Assembly (NCBI GenBank): GCA_015485845.1
Contig: WFSU01000088.1
Location: 1 to 23,700, forward strand
Reading direction: 5' to 3'
Length of the DNA stretch: 23,700 nt
From: Nitratifractor sp.
GTDB taxonomy: Bacteria; Campylobacterota; Campylobacteria; Campylobacterales; Sulfurovaceae
In this document: positions 13,484-21,441 of the stretch, in pieces
Layout of the letters: each line of letters starts with the position of its first letter
Numbering within the stretch: the first letter of the stretch is position 1
Made by a program: the position numbers and the translations under genes
Notes under the pieces: model-generated
Seen by the model: the letters and a program-made list of their open reading frames with translations, nothing else
The model's database searches: none
Told to the model about the DNA's origin: nothing

Positions 13484-15076
13484 TTAGAGTTGCGGGCCGG
13501 CTGAGGAGAAATCGAACTCGCTTCCCCGGTCATTATAACGGTCGAAGTTGGCAATAAACATCCCGGCAAGTTTGGCCAGGGTGGCATCGTATTCCTCTTT
13601 GTCTTCCCAGGTATTGCGGGGGTTGAGTACGGCATCATCCGCAACCCCATCGAGGTGGTTGGGGATCGCAAGGTTGAAGGTGGGCAGGGTCCCAAATTCG
13701 GCATCGTTGATGGAGCCATTCAGGATACCGTTGATGCAGGCGCGGGTATCTTTGATGCTCATCCGTTTGCCCACACCGTAGGGGCCACCCGTCCAGCCGG
13801 TGTTGACGAGATAAACGTGGACATCGTGCTCGTCGATTTTTTCTCCGAGGAGTTTAGCATATTCGGTAGGGTGGAGCGGAAGGAACGCTTCGCCGAAGCA
13901 GGCTGAGAAGGTCGCTACCGGCTCGGTAATCCCCCGTTCGGTACCGGCGACTTTGGCGGTATACCCGCTGAGGAAGTAGTACATCGCCTGCTCTTTCGTC
14001 AGTTTGCTGACCGGGGGAAGGACACCGAAGGCATCCGCCGTGAGAAAGATGATGTTGCTCGGGTGCCCGGCCATGAGCCCTTCTTGATGGTTCTCAATGT
14101 GCTCAATGGGGTAGGAGACCCGGGTATTTTCCGTCTTGGAGTCGTCGCTGTAATCGATCACACCGTTGGCGTCGGTCACGACATTCTCCAGCAGGGCATC
14201 TTTGCGGATCGCCCCGAAGATCTCGGGTTCACTCTTGGGGTCAAGGTTGATCACTTTGGCGTAGCACCCCCCTTCGAAGTTGAACACACCGTCATCATCC
14301 CATCCGTGCTCATCATCCCCGATCAGGGCACGATCAGGATCGGTCGAGAGGGTAGTCTTACCCGTGCCGGAAAGGCCGAAGAAAAGGCACACGTCTCCCG
14401 CTTTGCCGACATTGGCTGAGCAGTGCATCGACAGCTTCCCTTCCAACGGCAGCCAGTAGTTCATCATCGAGAAGATCCCTTTTTTCATCTCGCCGCCGTA
14501 CCAGGTACCGCCGATGACAGAGGTATTTTCTTCGACATTGAAGGCCACATAGACATCGGAATGCAAACCGTGCTTTTCGTAATCTTTATCGACCGTTTTG
14601 CAGGCATTATAGACGGTGAAATCGGGCTCAAAATCCTCGAGCTCCTCTTCGGTAGGACGGATAAACATGTTTTTGACGAAGTGTGCCTGCCAGGCCACTT
14701 CGGTGACGAAGCGGACTTTGCGGCGGCTGGCGGGGCTGGCACCGGCATAGACATCGGTGATGTAAATGTCCTTGCCCGAGAGTTGGCGGCGACTGAGGTC
14801 GAGGAGTTCATCGTACGTGGCTTTGTCGATAGGCTGGTTGACATCCCCCCAGGCAATATGCCCGTTGGAGGGGGGTTGATTGACGAAATACTTGTCTTTG
14901 GGGCTGCGACCGGTGAAGATCCCCGTGTCACACATAGCCGAACCGCTGGTGGAGATTTTGCACTCCCCGCGATTGATCTCATGCGCCTGCAGCGCATCGT
15001 AGTCGAGGTTGTAATAAATCTCACCGATATCGTTCAGACCCAGTTTGTCCAAGCCCTTGGGGGTTTTACTGCTCAT
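13484..15076 (-). CDS. pckA: Phosphoenolpyruvate carboxykinase (ATP)
   Basis: 530 residues, typical for the ATP-dependent enzyme. It interconverts oxaloacetate + ATP with PEP + CO2 + ADP, a gluconeogenic and, in autotrophs, carbon-distribution step. Visible motifs: TGRSPKDKYFV with Arg57 (substrate binding), GGTWYGGEMKKGIFS (189-203) with the metal-site lysine, His218, the P-loop GLSGTGKTT (234-242), and the IGDDEHGW metal motif (252-259). The ribosome-binding site AGAGGA is 6 nt before ATG 15076. It lies 32 bp after the malic enzyme stop, in the same direction, so the two are probably one operon. Confidence 0.97.
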   Translation of the reverse strand: MSSKTPKGLDKLGLNDIGEIYYNLDYDALQAHEINRGECKISTSGSAMCDTGIFTGRSPKDKYFVNQPPSNGHIAWGDVNQPIDKATYDELLDLSRRQLSGKDIYITDVYAGASPASRRKVRFVTEVAWQAHFVKNMFIRPTEEELEDFEPDFTVYNACKTVDKDYEKHGLHSDVYVAFNVEENTSVIGGTWYGGEMKKGIFSMMNYWLPLEGKLSMHCSANVGKAGDVCLFFGLSGTGKTTLSTDPDRALIGDDEHGWDDDGVFNFEGGCYAKVINLDPKSEPEIFGAIRKDALLENVVTDANGVIDYSDDSKTENTRVSYPIEHIENHQEGLMAGHPSNIIFLTADAFGVLPPVSKLTKEQAMYYFLSGYTAKVAGTERGITEPVATFSACFGEAFLPLHPTEYAKLLGEKIDEHDVHVYLVNTGWTGGPYGVGKRMSIKDTRACINGILNGSINDAEFGTLPTFNLAIPNHLDGVADDAVLNPRNTWEDKEEYDATLAKLAGMFIANFDRYNDRGSEFDFSSAGPQL

Positions 15077-15108
15077 GCATTCCTCTTTATTATGGGGTAG
15101 TCGTATGA

Positions 15109-16401
15109 CTATTTGCCGTCGAGATGATCGGCCAGACGCTGAAGCTCAGCACGGTAGGCTGCGGCATCGAAGTTATCGATACGTGCCACACCGTCTTCCA
15201 CAGCTGCTTCGGCGACGGCAGAAGCGACATAGACCAGAACACGGCGGTCAAACGGTGAAGGGATGATGTACTCATGACCGAAGCTCATGTCGTCACGTCC
15301 GTGAGCCTGCTTGACCGATGCCGGCACCTCTTCCTTGGCCAGAGATGCGAGCGCTTTGGCCGCAGCCATTTTCATGTTTTCCGTGATCTTGGTGGCACGC
15401 ACATCCAACGCTCCCCGGAAGATCTGGGGGAAGCCGAGGACATTGTTGACCTGATTGGGGAAGTCACTGCGTCCGGTACCGATGATGAGATCAGGACGCG
15501 CTTCTTTGGCGAGAGGAGGCATGATCTCCGGTGTGGGGTTGGCACAGGCGAAGATGATGGGATTGTGATCGCTCATGGTCTTGACCCACTCGGGATCGAT
15601 GAGCTCCGGGCCGCTGAGCCCGAGCACCATATCGGCACCTTTGATCGCATCTTCCAAGGTGCGATCGGGGGTCTCGAAGGCAAAGGCCTGCTTATACTTA
15701 TTGAGATCATCCCGTCCACTGTGAATCACCCCTTTGGAGTCGAGCATGGTGATGTTTTTGACCCCGAGGCGCTTGTACATATTGGAGCAGGCGATGGCCG
15801 AAGCTCCGGCACCGATGACGACCACTTTGAGATCGGCGGCTTCTTTGCCGCTCATCTCGAGGACGTTGATCAGACCGGCCGTGGTGATGACGGCCGTTCC
15901 GTGCTGGTCATCGTGAAAGACGGGAACATTACAGATCTCTTTGAGGCGCTCTTCTATCTCAAAACAGCGGGGGGCAGAGATGTCTTCAAGGTTGACTCCT
16001 CCAAAACTGTCAGCGATACGAGCAACCGTCTCGATGATCTCTTCGGTGTCTTTGGTGTTGAGCTCGATATCTACAGCATCAACGTTGGCAAAGGTTTTGA
16101 ACAGGACGCCCTTCCCTTCCATGACCGGCTTACCGGCGAGGTGACCGATGTCTCCGAGTCCGAGGACGGCCGTTCCATCTGAGATAACGGCAACGAGGTT
16201 CCCTTTGTTGGTATATTCGTAGGCTTTATCGATGTCTTTTTCGATCTCGAGGCACGGATAGGCTACTCCCGGGCTGTACGCCATGGAAAGTTCATGCTCG
16301 GTACTGCACGGTTTGGTCAGGAGGGTTCCTGTCTTTCCGTTGGTATCAAACTCGTTCTGTGCTTTGTGGTAGTCCAGGGACTCCTGCTCAAAATTGCTCA
16401 C
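15109..16401 (-). CDS. Malic enzyme (short form, without phosphotransacetylase domain)
   Basis: 430 residues. It oxidatively decarboxylates malate to pyruvate with NAD(P)+; the cofactor cannot be decided from sequence alone. The N-terminal malic domain shows AYSPGVAYPC with the catalytic Tyr (42), SDGTAVLGLGDIG (74-86), the lysine-containing KPVMEGKG (91-98), the metal-binding ED pair (139-140) and FHDDQHGTA (162-170). The Rossmann motif is VVVIGAGASAIAC (193-205), and ANPTPEI follows. Unlike MaeB of enteric bacteria, it has no C-terminal phosphotransacetylase-like domain. The start is GTG 16401, with a GGAG site 5 nt upstream. It is the first gene of the probable mae-pckA set; a minus-strand TACAAT (16444-16449) is a possible -10. 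Confidence 0.93.
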   Translation of the reverse strand: MSNFEQESLDYHKAQNEFDTNGKTGTLLTKPCSTEHELSMAYSPGVAYPCLEIEKDIDKAYEYTNKGNLVAVISDGTAVLGLGDIGHLAGKPVMEGKGVLFKTFANVDAVDIELNTKDTEEIIETVARIADSFGGVNLEDISAPRCFEIEERLKEICNVPVFHDDQHGTAVITTAGLINVLEMSGKEAADLKVVVIGAGASAIACSNMYKRLGVKNITMLDSKGVIHSGRDDLNKYKQAFAFETPDRTLEDAIKGADMVLGLSGPELIDPEWVKTMSDHNPIIFACANPTPEIMPPLAKEARPDLIIGTGRSDFPNQVNNVLGFPQIFRGALDVRATKITENMKMAAAKALASLAKEEVPASVKQAHGRDDMSFGHEYIIPSPFDRRVLVYVASAVAEAAVEDGVARIDNFDAAAYRAELQRLADHLDGK

Positions 16402-16560
16402 ATCATCTCCTTTAGATTTGGTTGTTTTGAAATGGTAACGCTATTGTAATCCACCCCACCTCTCAGAATCCTGAATATCTTTACGGTTGGAGTGAATTGC
16501 GAGAGAGATGTTACAGAGCTCTTTCACCGTCTCAGGAGATAGGGTACGAAAGAAAACAGA

Positions 16561-17064
16561 TCACACATTGGCACGGGGTAAAACCCAGTCGGGTCGTGCA
16601 AAGTGGCAGGTGTAACCATCGGGATAGCGTTGGAGATAGTCCTGGTGTTCCGGCTCTGCTTCCCAGAAGTCACTTGCTTCCGTTACAGCTGTCACCACTC
16701 TACCCGGCCACAACCCACTGGCATCCACATCTTTAATCGTTTGCAGGGCTACCTCGTGTTGGGCTTCGGTTGTATAGAAGATCTCCGAGCGGTACGATCG
16801 ACCCCGGTCGTTACCCTGTCGGCCTGGCGTAGAGGGGTCATGTATCTGAAAGAAAAATGCCAGTAAATCTCTGTAACTTATCTGCGAGGGATCAAAGAGA
16901 ATCTCAACGGCTTCGGCGTGGTCACCGTGATTGCGATAGGTGGCATGGGGTACGTCACCACCGGTGTAACCGACTCGGGTGCTGACAACACCGGGAAGCT
17001 TGCGGATCAGCTCCTCCATCCCCCAGAAACATCCGCCGGCTAAGATGGCTTTTTCAAGTTGCAT
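16561..17064 (-). CDS. msrA: Peptide-methionine (S)-S-oxide reductase
   Basis: 167 residues. It reduces methionine S-sulfoxide in proteins and free methionine. The catalytic motif GCFWG contains Cys12. Further family stretches are VGYTGGDVPHATYRNHGDHAE, FFFQIHDPSTPGRQGNDRG and SYRSEIFY. The C-terminal HQDYLQRYPDGYTCHFA contains a possible resolving cysteine. The start ATG 17064 has an AGGAG site 7 nt upstream; the frame upstream to 17094 is not needed. It stands alone, with no msrB seen in the window. Confidence 0.95.
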   Translation of the reverse strand: MQLEKAILAGGCFWGMEELIRKLPGVVSTRVGYTGGDVPHATYRNHGDHAEAVEILFDPSQISYRDLLAFFFQIHDPSTPGRQGNDRGRSYRSEIFYTTEAQHEVALQTIKDVDASGLWPGRVVTAVTEASDFWEAEPEHQDYLQRYPDGYTCHFARPDWVLPRANV

Positions 17065-17102
17065 ATCGTTGCTCCTCTGCCAATCCAAAACCAATCATAT
17101 TT

Positions 17103-17534
17103 TCATATCCCCATCCTATCACAAAACACCTCAGTACCCATCACCTCAATCCCATCACTGACAAAGCCACTGTCGTTGGAGAGAATCAAATCGGCATGAA
17201 CTTTTTGTGCCATGACGTACTGGATTGTATCTTCCAGATCGGTAAAGTCCGCATTGCTCCTCATGATACGGGTGCTTTGGGCAATTTCAGTGTTGCCAAA
17301 CTCGATCACCGTACAAAATGCGTTGACGTACTCTATCGCCCCTATTGCCACTTCTGCCCCCTTTTTGGAAAGGAGATAATATACCGTAGTTATAATATCA
17401 CAGGAAGTGTACAAGAGAGCAGATTCCTGCTGAAGCAAATACCGAATGCATTTCTTGCTTGCCTCATGAAAGGGTCTACGAACATCGAAGAGATCGACCC
17501 AGACATTGACATCGACAAAAATGTGACTATACAT
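17103..17534 (-). CDS. PIN-domain ribonuclease toxin (VapC-like)
   Basis: 143 residues from ATG 17534, which overlaps the antitoxin stop by 8 bp. The N-terminal strand HIFVDVNVWVDLFD has the first acidic residue, Asp8. Later acidic positions are FTDLEDTIQY and DLILSNDSGF. The usual early glutamate is not evident: the segment reads CDIITTVYYLL, as in a PIN subgroup with Thr there. PIN toxins cleave RNA using Mg2+, and the paired upstream gene should neutralise it. The longer frame to 17600 is not used. The target RNA is unknown. Confidence 0.85.
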   Translation of the reverse strand: MYSHIFVDVNVWVDLFDVRRPFHEASKKCIRYLLQQESALLYTSCDIITTVYYLLSKKGAEVAIGAIEYVNAFCTVIEFGNTEIAQSTRIMRSNADFTDLEDTIQYVMAQKVHADLILSNDSGFVSDGIEVMGTEVFCDRMGI

Positions 17535-17778
17535 CCATATCTGCCTTGATGGACTGAATGGTCTTATCGACAAAAAGTCCTTTCCCGTTTTCTTCGACAA
17601 GTTTCAGAAATTTGTCAAACGCCTCTACGCGATCGGCAACCCGCTTGCTCCCATATCGATCCTCGATCATCTCCTCGACCAAAGAGGTCATAGACTGTCC
17701 GTTTATTTTGGCCATCTCTTCGAGATGGGAAGCCACTTCTTTTTGGAAAACAAAGTTTTTTCTGACCGTTGCACTCAT
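17527..17778 (-). CDS. Antitoxin, ribbon-helix-helix type, partner of the PIN toxin
   Basis: 83 residues. The N-terminus (TVRKNFVFQKEVASHLEEMA followed by NGQSMTSLVEEMIEDRY) has the strand-helix-helix pattern of CopG/Arc-like DNA-binding antitoxins. A charged C-terminal part probably wraps the toxin. A strong AGGAGGG site lies 5 nt before the ATG. The stop overlaps the toxin start, typical of type II toxin-antitoxin operons. A palindrome just upstream (17792-17813) is the probable self-regulatory operator. Confidence 0.83.
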   Translation of the reverse strand: MSATVRKNFVFQKEVASHLEEMAKINGQSMTSLVEEMIEDRYGSKRVADRVEAFDKFLKLVEENGKGLFVDKTIQSIKADMDV

Positions 17779-17791
17779 GGAAACCCTCCTG

Positions 17792-17813
17792 ATACATAAT
17801 ACTTTTTATGTAT
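17792..17813. promoter_or_regulatory. Probable autoregulatory operator of the toxin-antitoxin operon
   Basis: An 8-bp perfect inverted repeat, ATACATAA/TTATGTAT, has a 6-bp centre. On the minus strand the centre contains a TATTAT that could be the -10 box. It lies 14 bp upstream of the antitoxin ATG, where ribbon-helix-helix antitoxins commonly bind. Confidence 0.5.
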
Positions 17814-17849
17814 TGATGATAGCGTATTGTTTCTTATGCAGAAATAAAC

Positions 17850-19184
17850 CTACTTAAAAATCGACAACAACACCCCTGCAGCCACCGCCGATCCGATCAC
17901 CCCGGCGACGTTGGGACCCATGGCGTGCATGAGGAGGATGTTTCCCGGTTTCTCCTCTGAGCCAACCTTACTCACGACTCGGGCGGCCATCGGCACAGCG
18001 GAGACTCCGGCAGCTCCGATGAGGGGGTTGATCGGTTCTTTGGAAAATGCGTTCATCAGCTTGCCCATCAGCACCCCGGCAGCTGTCCCGACCCCGAAAG
18101 CCACCAGACCGATGACCATGATCCCCAGCGTCTCAGGGACGAGAAATTTGTCCGCCTGAAGCTTGGAGCCGACGCCCAACCCCAGGAAAATGGTGACGAT
18201 GTTGATGAGGGAATTCTGCATCTCACCGCTGAGACGATCGACGACGCCCGATTCTTTGGCAAAGTTTCCGAAGGCAAACGCCCCCATCAGCGGAGCAGCA
18301 TCGGGAAGGATCAACGCAATCATCATCACGACCACCAGTGGGAAGATCAGTTTCTCGAGATGGTGCACTTTCCGGGTAGTGGTCATGACAATCTGACGCT
18401 CTTCTTTGGTGGTGAGTGCCCGCATGATCGGAGGCTGGATCACCGGGACGAGTGCCATGTAGGAGTACGCGGCTACAGCAATAGCTCCGAGGAGCTCCGG
18501 CGAAAGCGCCGAAGCGATGAAAATCGACGTTGGGCCGTCGGCTCCGCCAATGATACTGATCGAAGCACACTGTTTGAGTGTGTAGTGGAACATATCGGTG
18601 TACTGTGAGAGGGCTGCGGCTCCGACAAGGGAACCGAAGATCCCGAACTGCGCCGCCGCACCGAGCAATGCCGTCTTGGGGTGCGACAACAGCGGACCGA
18701 AGTCCGTCATGGCTCCGACCCCCATGAAGATCAATAGCGGGAAAAATTCGTTGGCGATCCCCATGTTGTAAATAATCCCGAGCATCCCATGATCCCCGGT
18801 CATGTTGGCGATGGGGATGTTGGCCAGCAGGCCGCCGAAAGCGATCGGCAGCAGCAACAACGGCTCAAACCCTTTGGCGATCGCAAGGTAAAAGAGGAGA
18901 AAAACAATCACAAACATGATCACCCTCCCCCAACTCTCGTACCAGGCGATGTCCACTTGTTTGCCGCCGATGGTATGCATTTCATGCTTGGGATTTACGA
19001 TAGCATTCAGCCCTGTCGTTCCGAAAAAATCCCCCATCAGTTGCGGGATGCTTTTGGATTCGAAAGCTTTTTCCGCCAAAGCCGTTTGAGCCGAAGGGAC
19101 AGTCTCATGAGCTGTCTCCTGTGCCGACACCATGACGCTCAGTGCGATCCAGGATGCCACAAGGGCAAGCAATATCCGTTTCAT
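17850..19184 (-). CDS. oadB: Na+-translocating decarboxylase beta subunit
   Basis: 444 residues. Integral membrane subunit that decarboxylates carboxybiotin and couples this to Na+ export. The key residues of the characterised enzyme are all present: Asp161 in GVGAMTDFGPLL, the GGADGPTSIF loop (213-223), and Asn386, Gly390, Ser395 and Arg402 in NPLIGAAGVSAVPMAARV. Unlike the classical OadB, the protein begins with a signal-like segment (about 1-21, ending VSA-Q) and about 65 extra residues before the first conserved helix. The start ATG 19184 lies 8 bp after the oadA stop, without a strong ribosome-binding site, so coupling to oadA is likely. Confidence 0.93.
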   Translation of the reverse strand: MKRILLALVASWIALSVMVSAQETAHETVPSAQTALAEKAFESKSIPQLMGDFFGTTGLNAIVNPKHEMHTIGGKQVDIAWYESWGRVIMFVIVFLLFYLAIAKGFEPLLLLPIAFGGLLANIPIANMTGDHGMLGIIYNMGIANEFFPLLIFMGVGAMTDFGPLLSHPKTALLGAAAQFGIFGSLVGAAALSQYTDMFHYTLKQCASISIIGGADGPTSIFIASALSPELLGAIAVAAYSYMALVPVIQPPIMRALTTKEERQIVMTTTRKVHHLEKLIFPLVVVMMIALILPDAAPLMGAFAFGNFAKESGVVDRLSGEMQNSLINIVTIFLGLGVGSKLQADKFLVPETLGIMVIGLVAFGVGTAAGVLMGKLMNAFSKEPINPLIGAAGVSAVPMAARVVSKVGSEEKPGNILLMHAMGPNVAGVIGSAVAAGVLLSIFK

Positions 19185-19192
19185 GATGGTGC

Positions 19193-21034
19193 TCAGGCGA
19201 GGGTCGCGAGGAGCTGACCATCATGGACACTGTCGTTGATAGCGACATCCACGGTGGCAATCGTCCCGGCCTGAGGCGAAGCGATCTCGATCTCCATCTT
19301 CATCGCCTCGAGGATCAAAATCGCCTCTCCCTCAGCGACCGCATCGCCGGGTGCCTTGAGGACTTTCCAGACATTGCCCGGGGTTTGGGAGAGGATCTCG
19401 AAGCTCCCTTTCTCACCGGACGCCGGAGTGGCCGATGATGGAACGGCCGAAGGTGCGGCCGGTGATGGAGAAGCAGCCGGTGTTTCTGCTCGGGGTGTGA
19501 CCTGAATCTCACCCTCTCCTTCACTCACTTGTACACTGTAGGTTTTGCCATCCACGACGACGTTGTAGTTCCCTGCCATAGCTTTGTCTCCTGATGTTTG
19601 AATCGTTTGAGGTATAGTGGTTTCTTCCTCATGTTTACGTACCATGAGCGGAGATTCGCCCTTGAGGAAAGCGATCCCTTTTTTATCTCCGGCACACGCG
19701 ATAAAGATATTCTCTTCCGTGGTCTCCAGCCCCTCTTCTTCGAGGCGGGCTTTCCAGTAGGCGATCGATTTTTTGTAATCATTATCGGCAATATCAAGCG
19801 GGTTTTCGGTCGTGGGCTCAAGCTTGAGTTTCTTCGCTGCCAGCTCCACAATCTCCGCATCAGGGGCAACCGGCGTACGGCCAAAATACCCCAGTACCAT
19901 CTTGCCGTACCCTGGTGCGATCTGTTTCCACGGGCCAAACATTACATTGGCATACGCCTGCTGCCAGTAAAACTGGCTCACCGGCGTCACCGAGGTGCCG
20001 TAACCACCCCGCTCAACCACTTCCGTCATAGCATGAATCACCTGGTCAAATTTGTCGAGATTTCCTTCATCCCGCATCATCTGGGTATTGGCCGTCAACG
20101 CTCCACCGGGCATAGGAGCAAAGGGGATGATCGGATTGACCTGGGTCGCTTCGGGTGGGATGAAATAATCTTTCATGATCGTTTTGAACCGCTCTTCGTA
20201 CTTGAGGATCTTGTCAAGCTTGAGGTCACTGAGATTAAACTGGCTCCCCTTGGTCGCGTGCAACAGGGTCAGGATGTCCGGCTGACTCGTCCCGCCGCTC
20301 ACCGGAGCCGCTGCGAGGTCGATCCCGGTCACCCCACCTTCAAGGGCAGCGAGATAGGCCGCGACACTCACCCCGGCCGTCTCATGGGTGTGGAGACGCA
20401 ATCGCATATTTTCACCCAGCAGCCGACGTGCCATGCTGATCGTCTCGTAGATCTTGTGCGGGCTGGAAGTCCCGCTGGCATCTTTGAATGTCACCCGGTC
20501 AAACGGCAAACCGCTGTCGAGAATATCCCGCAGAGTCTTTTCATAAAAGGCCACATCGTGCGCCCCTTTGCATCCAGGCGGAAGATCCATCATCGTGACG
20601 ACCACCTCATGGTTCATGCCGTGTTTTTTGATCATCTGACCGCTGTACTCGAGGTTACGCACGTCGTTAAGCGCATCGAAGTTGCGCACCGTATTGACGC
20701 TGTGCCTGGCGAAGAGTTTGGCAAACAGATCGATCATCTCCCGGCTGCCGGTGTCGAGCATGACAGTGTTGATCCCGCGAGCCAGCACCTGAAGATCGGC
20801 CTTGTCTCCCACGATCTGGCGGAAACCGTCCATCATCTCAAACGGATTTTCCTGCAGGTAAAAGAGCGGCGCCTGAAACCGTGCGCCACCTCCAAACTCG
20901 AAGTGGTACAAGCCCGCCTCGACCGCCGCCTCAACCGCCGGATAGAAATCTTCCATCAGTACCCGACCTCCGAAGACGGACTGGAAGCCGTCCCGAAAAC
21001 TCGTGTCCATCACATCGATGTATTTTTTGGCCAT
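19193..21034 (-). CDS. oadA: Biotin-dependent decarboxylase/carboxylase alpha subunit (oxaloacetate decarboxylase or PycB type)
   Basis: 613 residues. Carboxyltransferase domain plus biotin carrier. The active-site elements are DTSFRDGFQS with Asp15, Lys184 in TFKDASG, and His215/His217 in RLHTHETAG. Classical OadA has RDAHQS where this has RDGFQS, a form I associate with Campylobacter PycB. A Pro/Ala linker follows (about 528-555), then the biotinyl domain with EAMKME and biotin Lys579, 34 residues from the end. With oadB and oadG adjacent, a sodium-pumping oxaloacetate decarboxylase is the likeliest role. A pyruvate carboxylase B role, with a biotin carboxylase encoded elsewhere, remains possible. 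The start is 3 bp after oadG. Confidence 0.92.
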   Translation of the reverse strand: MAKKYIDVMDTSFRDGFQSVFGGRVLMEDFYPAVEAAVEAGLYHFEFGGGARFQAPLFYLQENPFEMMDGFRQIVGDKADLQVLARGINTVMLDTGSREMIDLFAKLFARHSVNTVRNFDALNDVRNLEYSGQMIKKHGMNHEVVVTMMDLPPGCKGAHDVAFYEKTLRDILDSGLPFDRVTFKDASGTSSPHKIYETISMARRLLGENMRLRLHTHETAGVSVAAYLAALEGGVTGIDLAAAPVSGGTSQPDILTLLHATKGSQFNLSDLKLDKILKYEERFKTIMKDYFIPPEATQVNPIIPFAPMPGGALTANTQMMRDEGNLDKFDQVIHAMTEVVERGGYGTSVTPVSQFYWQQAYANVMFGPWKQIAPGYGKMVLGYFGRTPVAPDAEIVELAAKKLKLEPTTENPLDIADNDYKKSIAYWKARLEEEGLETTEENIFIACAGDKKGIAFLKGESPLMVRKHEEETTIPQTIQTSGDKAMAGNYNVVVDGKTYSVQVSEGEGEIQVTPRAETPAASPSPAAPSAVPSSATPASGEKGSFEILSQTPGNVWKVLKAPGDAVAEGEAILILEAMKMEIEIASPQAGTIATVDVAINDSVHDGQLLATLA

Positions 21035-21037
21035 GCG

Positions 21038-21277
21038 TTATCCTTTGGGGTGTGCTTTGCGAAATTCACTGACCGCTGCGATGATCGCCGCTATTCGGGC
21101 TTGCTCATCATCGGCGGGAGTGTAGAAAGGAGCGGGGGGGGATTTGGGAGAGAAATACCTAGCGACAAGTGCTGCCTGCCATTTCATCATCTGCACCAGC
21201 AGTGCGAGGAAAACAAACACAACGCCCATCCCAAGCACCATAAATTTCAGTCCTTCGGCTACCAGATTGATATCCAT
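21038..21277 (-). CDS. oadG: Decarboxylase gamma subunit, OadG family
   Basis: 79 residues. It has one transmembrane helix near the N-terminus (GLKFMVLGMGVVFVFLALLV, about 9-28), then a Pro-rich stretch and a short helical C-terminus (RIAAIIAAVSEFRK). That is the architecture of OadG, which anchors the alpha subunit to the membrane beta subunit. The ribosome-binding site AAAGGA is 7 nt before the ATG. It is the first gene of the oadGAB operon, followed by oadA after 3 bp. Confidence 0.88.
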   Translation of the reverse strand: MDINLVAEGLKFMVLGMGVVFVFLALLVQMMKWQAALVARYFSPKSPPAPFYTPADDEQARIAAIIAAVSEFRKAHPKG

Positions 21278-21288
21278 TATCCATTCCT

Positions 21289-21314
21289 TTGAGGTGTGTC
21301 AAATTGCACCTCAA
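21289..21314. promoter_or_regulatory. Inverted repeat in the oadGAB leader/promoter
   Basis: The perfect 8-bp arms TTGAGGTG and CACCTCAA have a 10-bp spacer. On the minus strand they lie between a possible -10 box (TACAAT, 21313-21318) and the oadG ribosome-binding site, overlapping both edges. They could be an operator or an mRNA hairpin that masks the start. Confidence 0.4.
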
Positions 21315-21356
21315 TTGTAGAATAGTTTTTTCTTGGGCGTGCTTAAAAAGAGAAAA

Positions 21357-21401
21357 TTATCGTCGTCTTTTTCGCTTTTTGTTGTTACTGCTATGTTGCT
21401 T
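21357..21401 (-). pseudogene. Displaced second copy of the DEAD-box helicase 3' end
   Basis: Read on the minus strand these 15 codons give KQHSSNNKKRKRRR plus a stop (TAA). This is the same peptide and stop position as the last codons of the helicase at 22778-22822. 39 of 45 bases agree, and all six differences are silent (including TAA for TGA). Weaker similarity continues upstream to about 21416 but includes an in-frame stop. The two copies lie 1421 bp apart and bracket the AAA+/DUF4143 gene. Confidence 0.75.
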
Positions 21402-21441
21402 TTAGATTTGGCAGTCTTCAGGTGAATCCATGATAGATTCT

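Noticed and set aside
19598..21292. A 564-codon plus-strand frame opposite oadA
   Set aside because: Antisense shadow; the minus strand has all carboxyltransferase and biotin motifs. No ribosome-binding site or recognisable domain on the plus strand.
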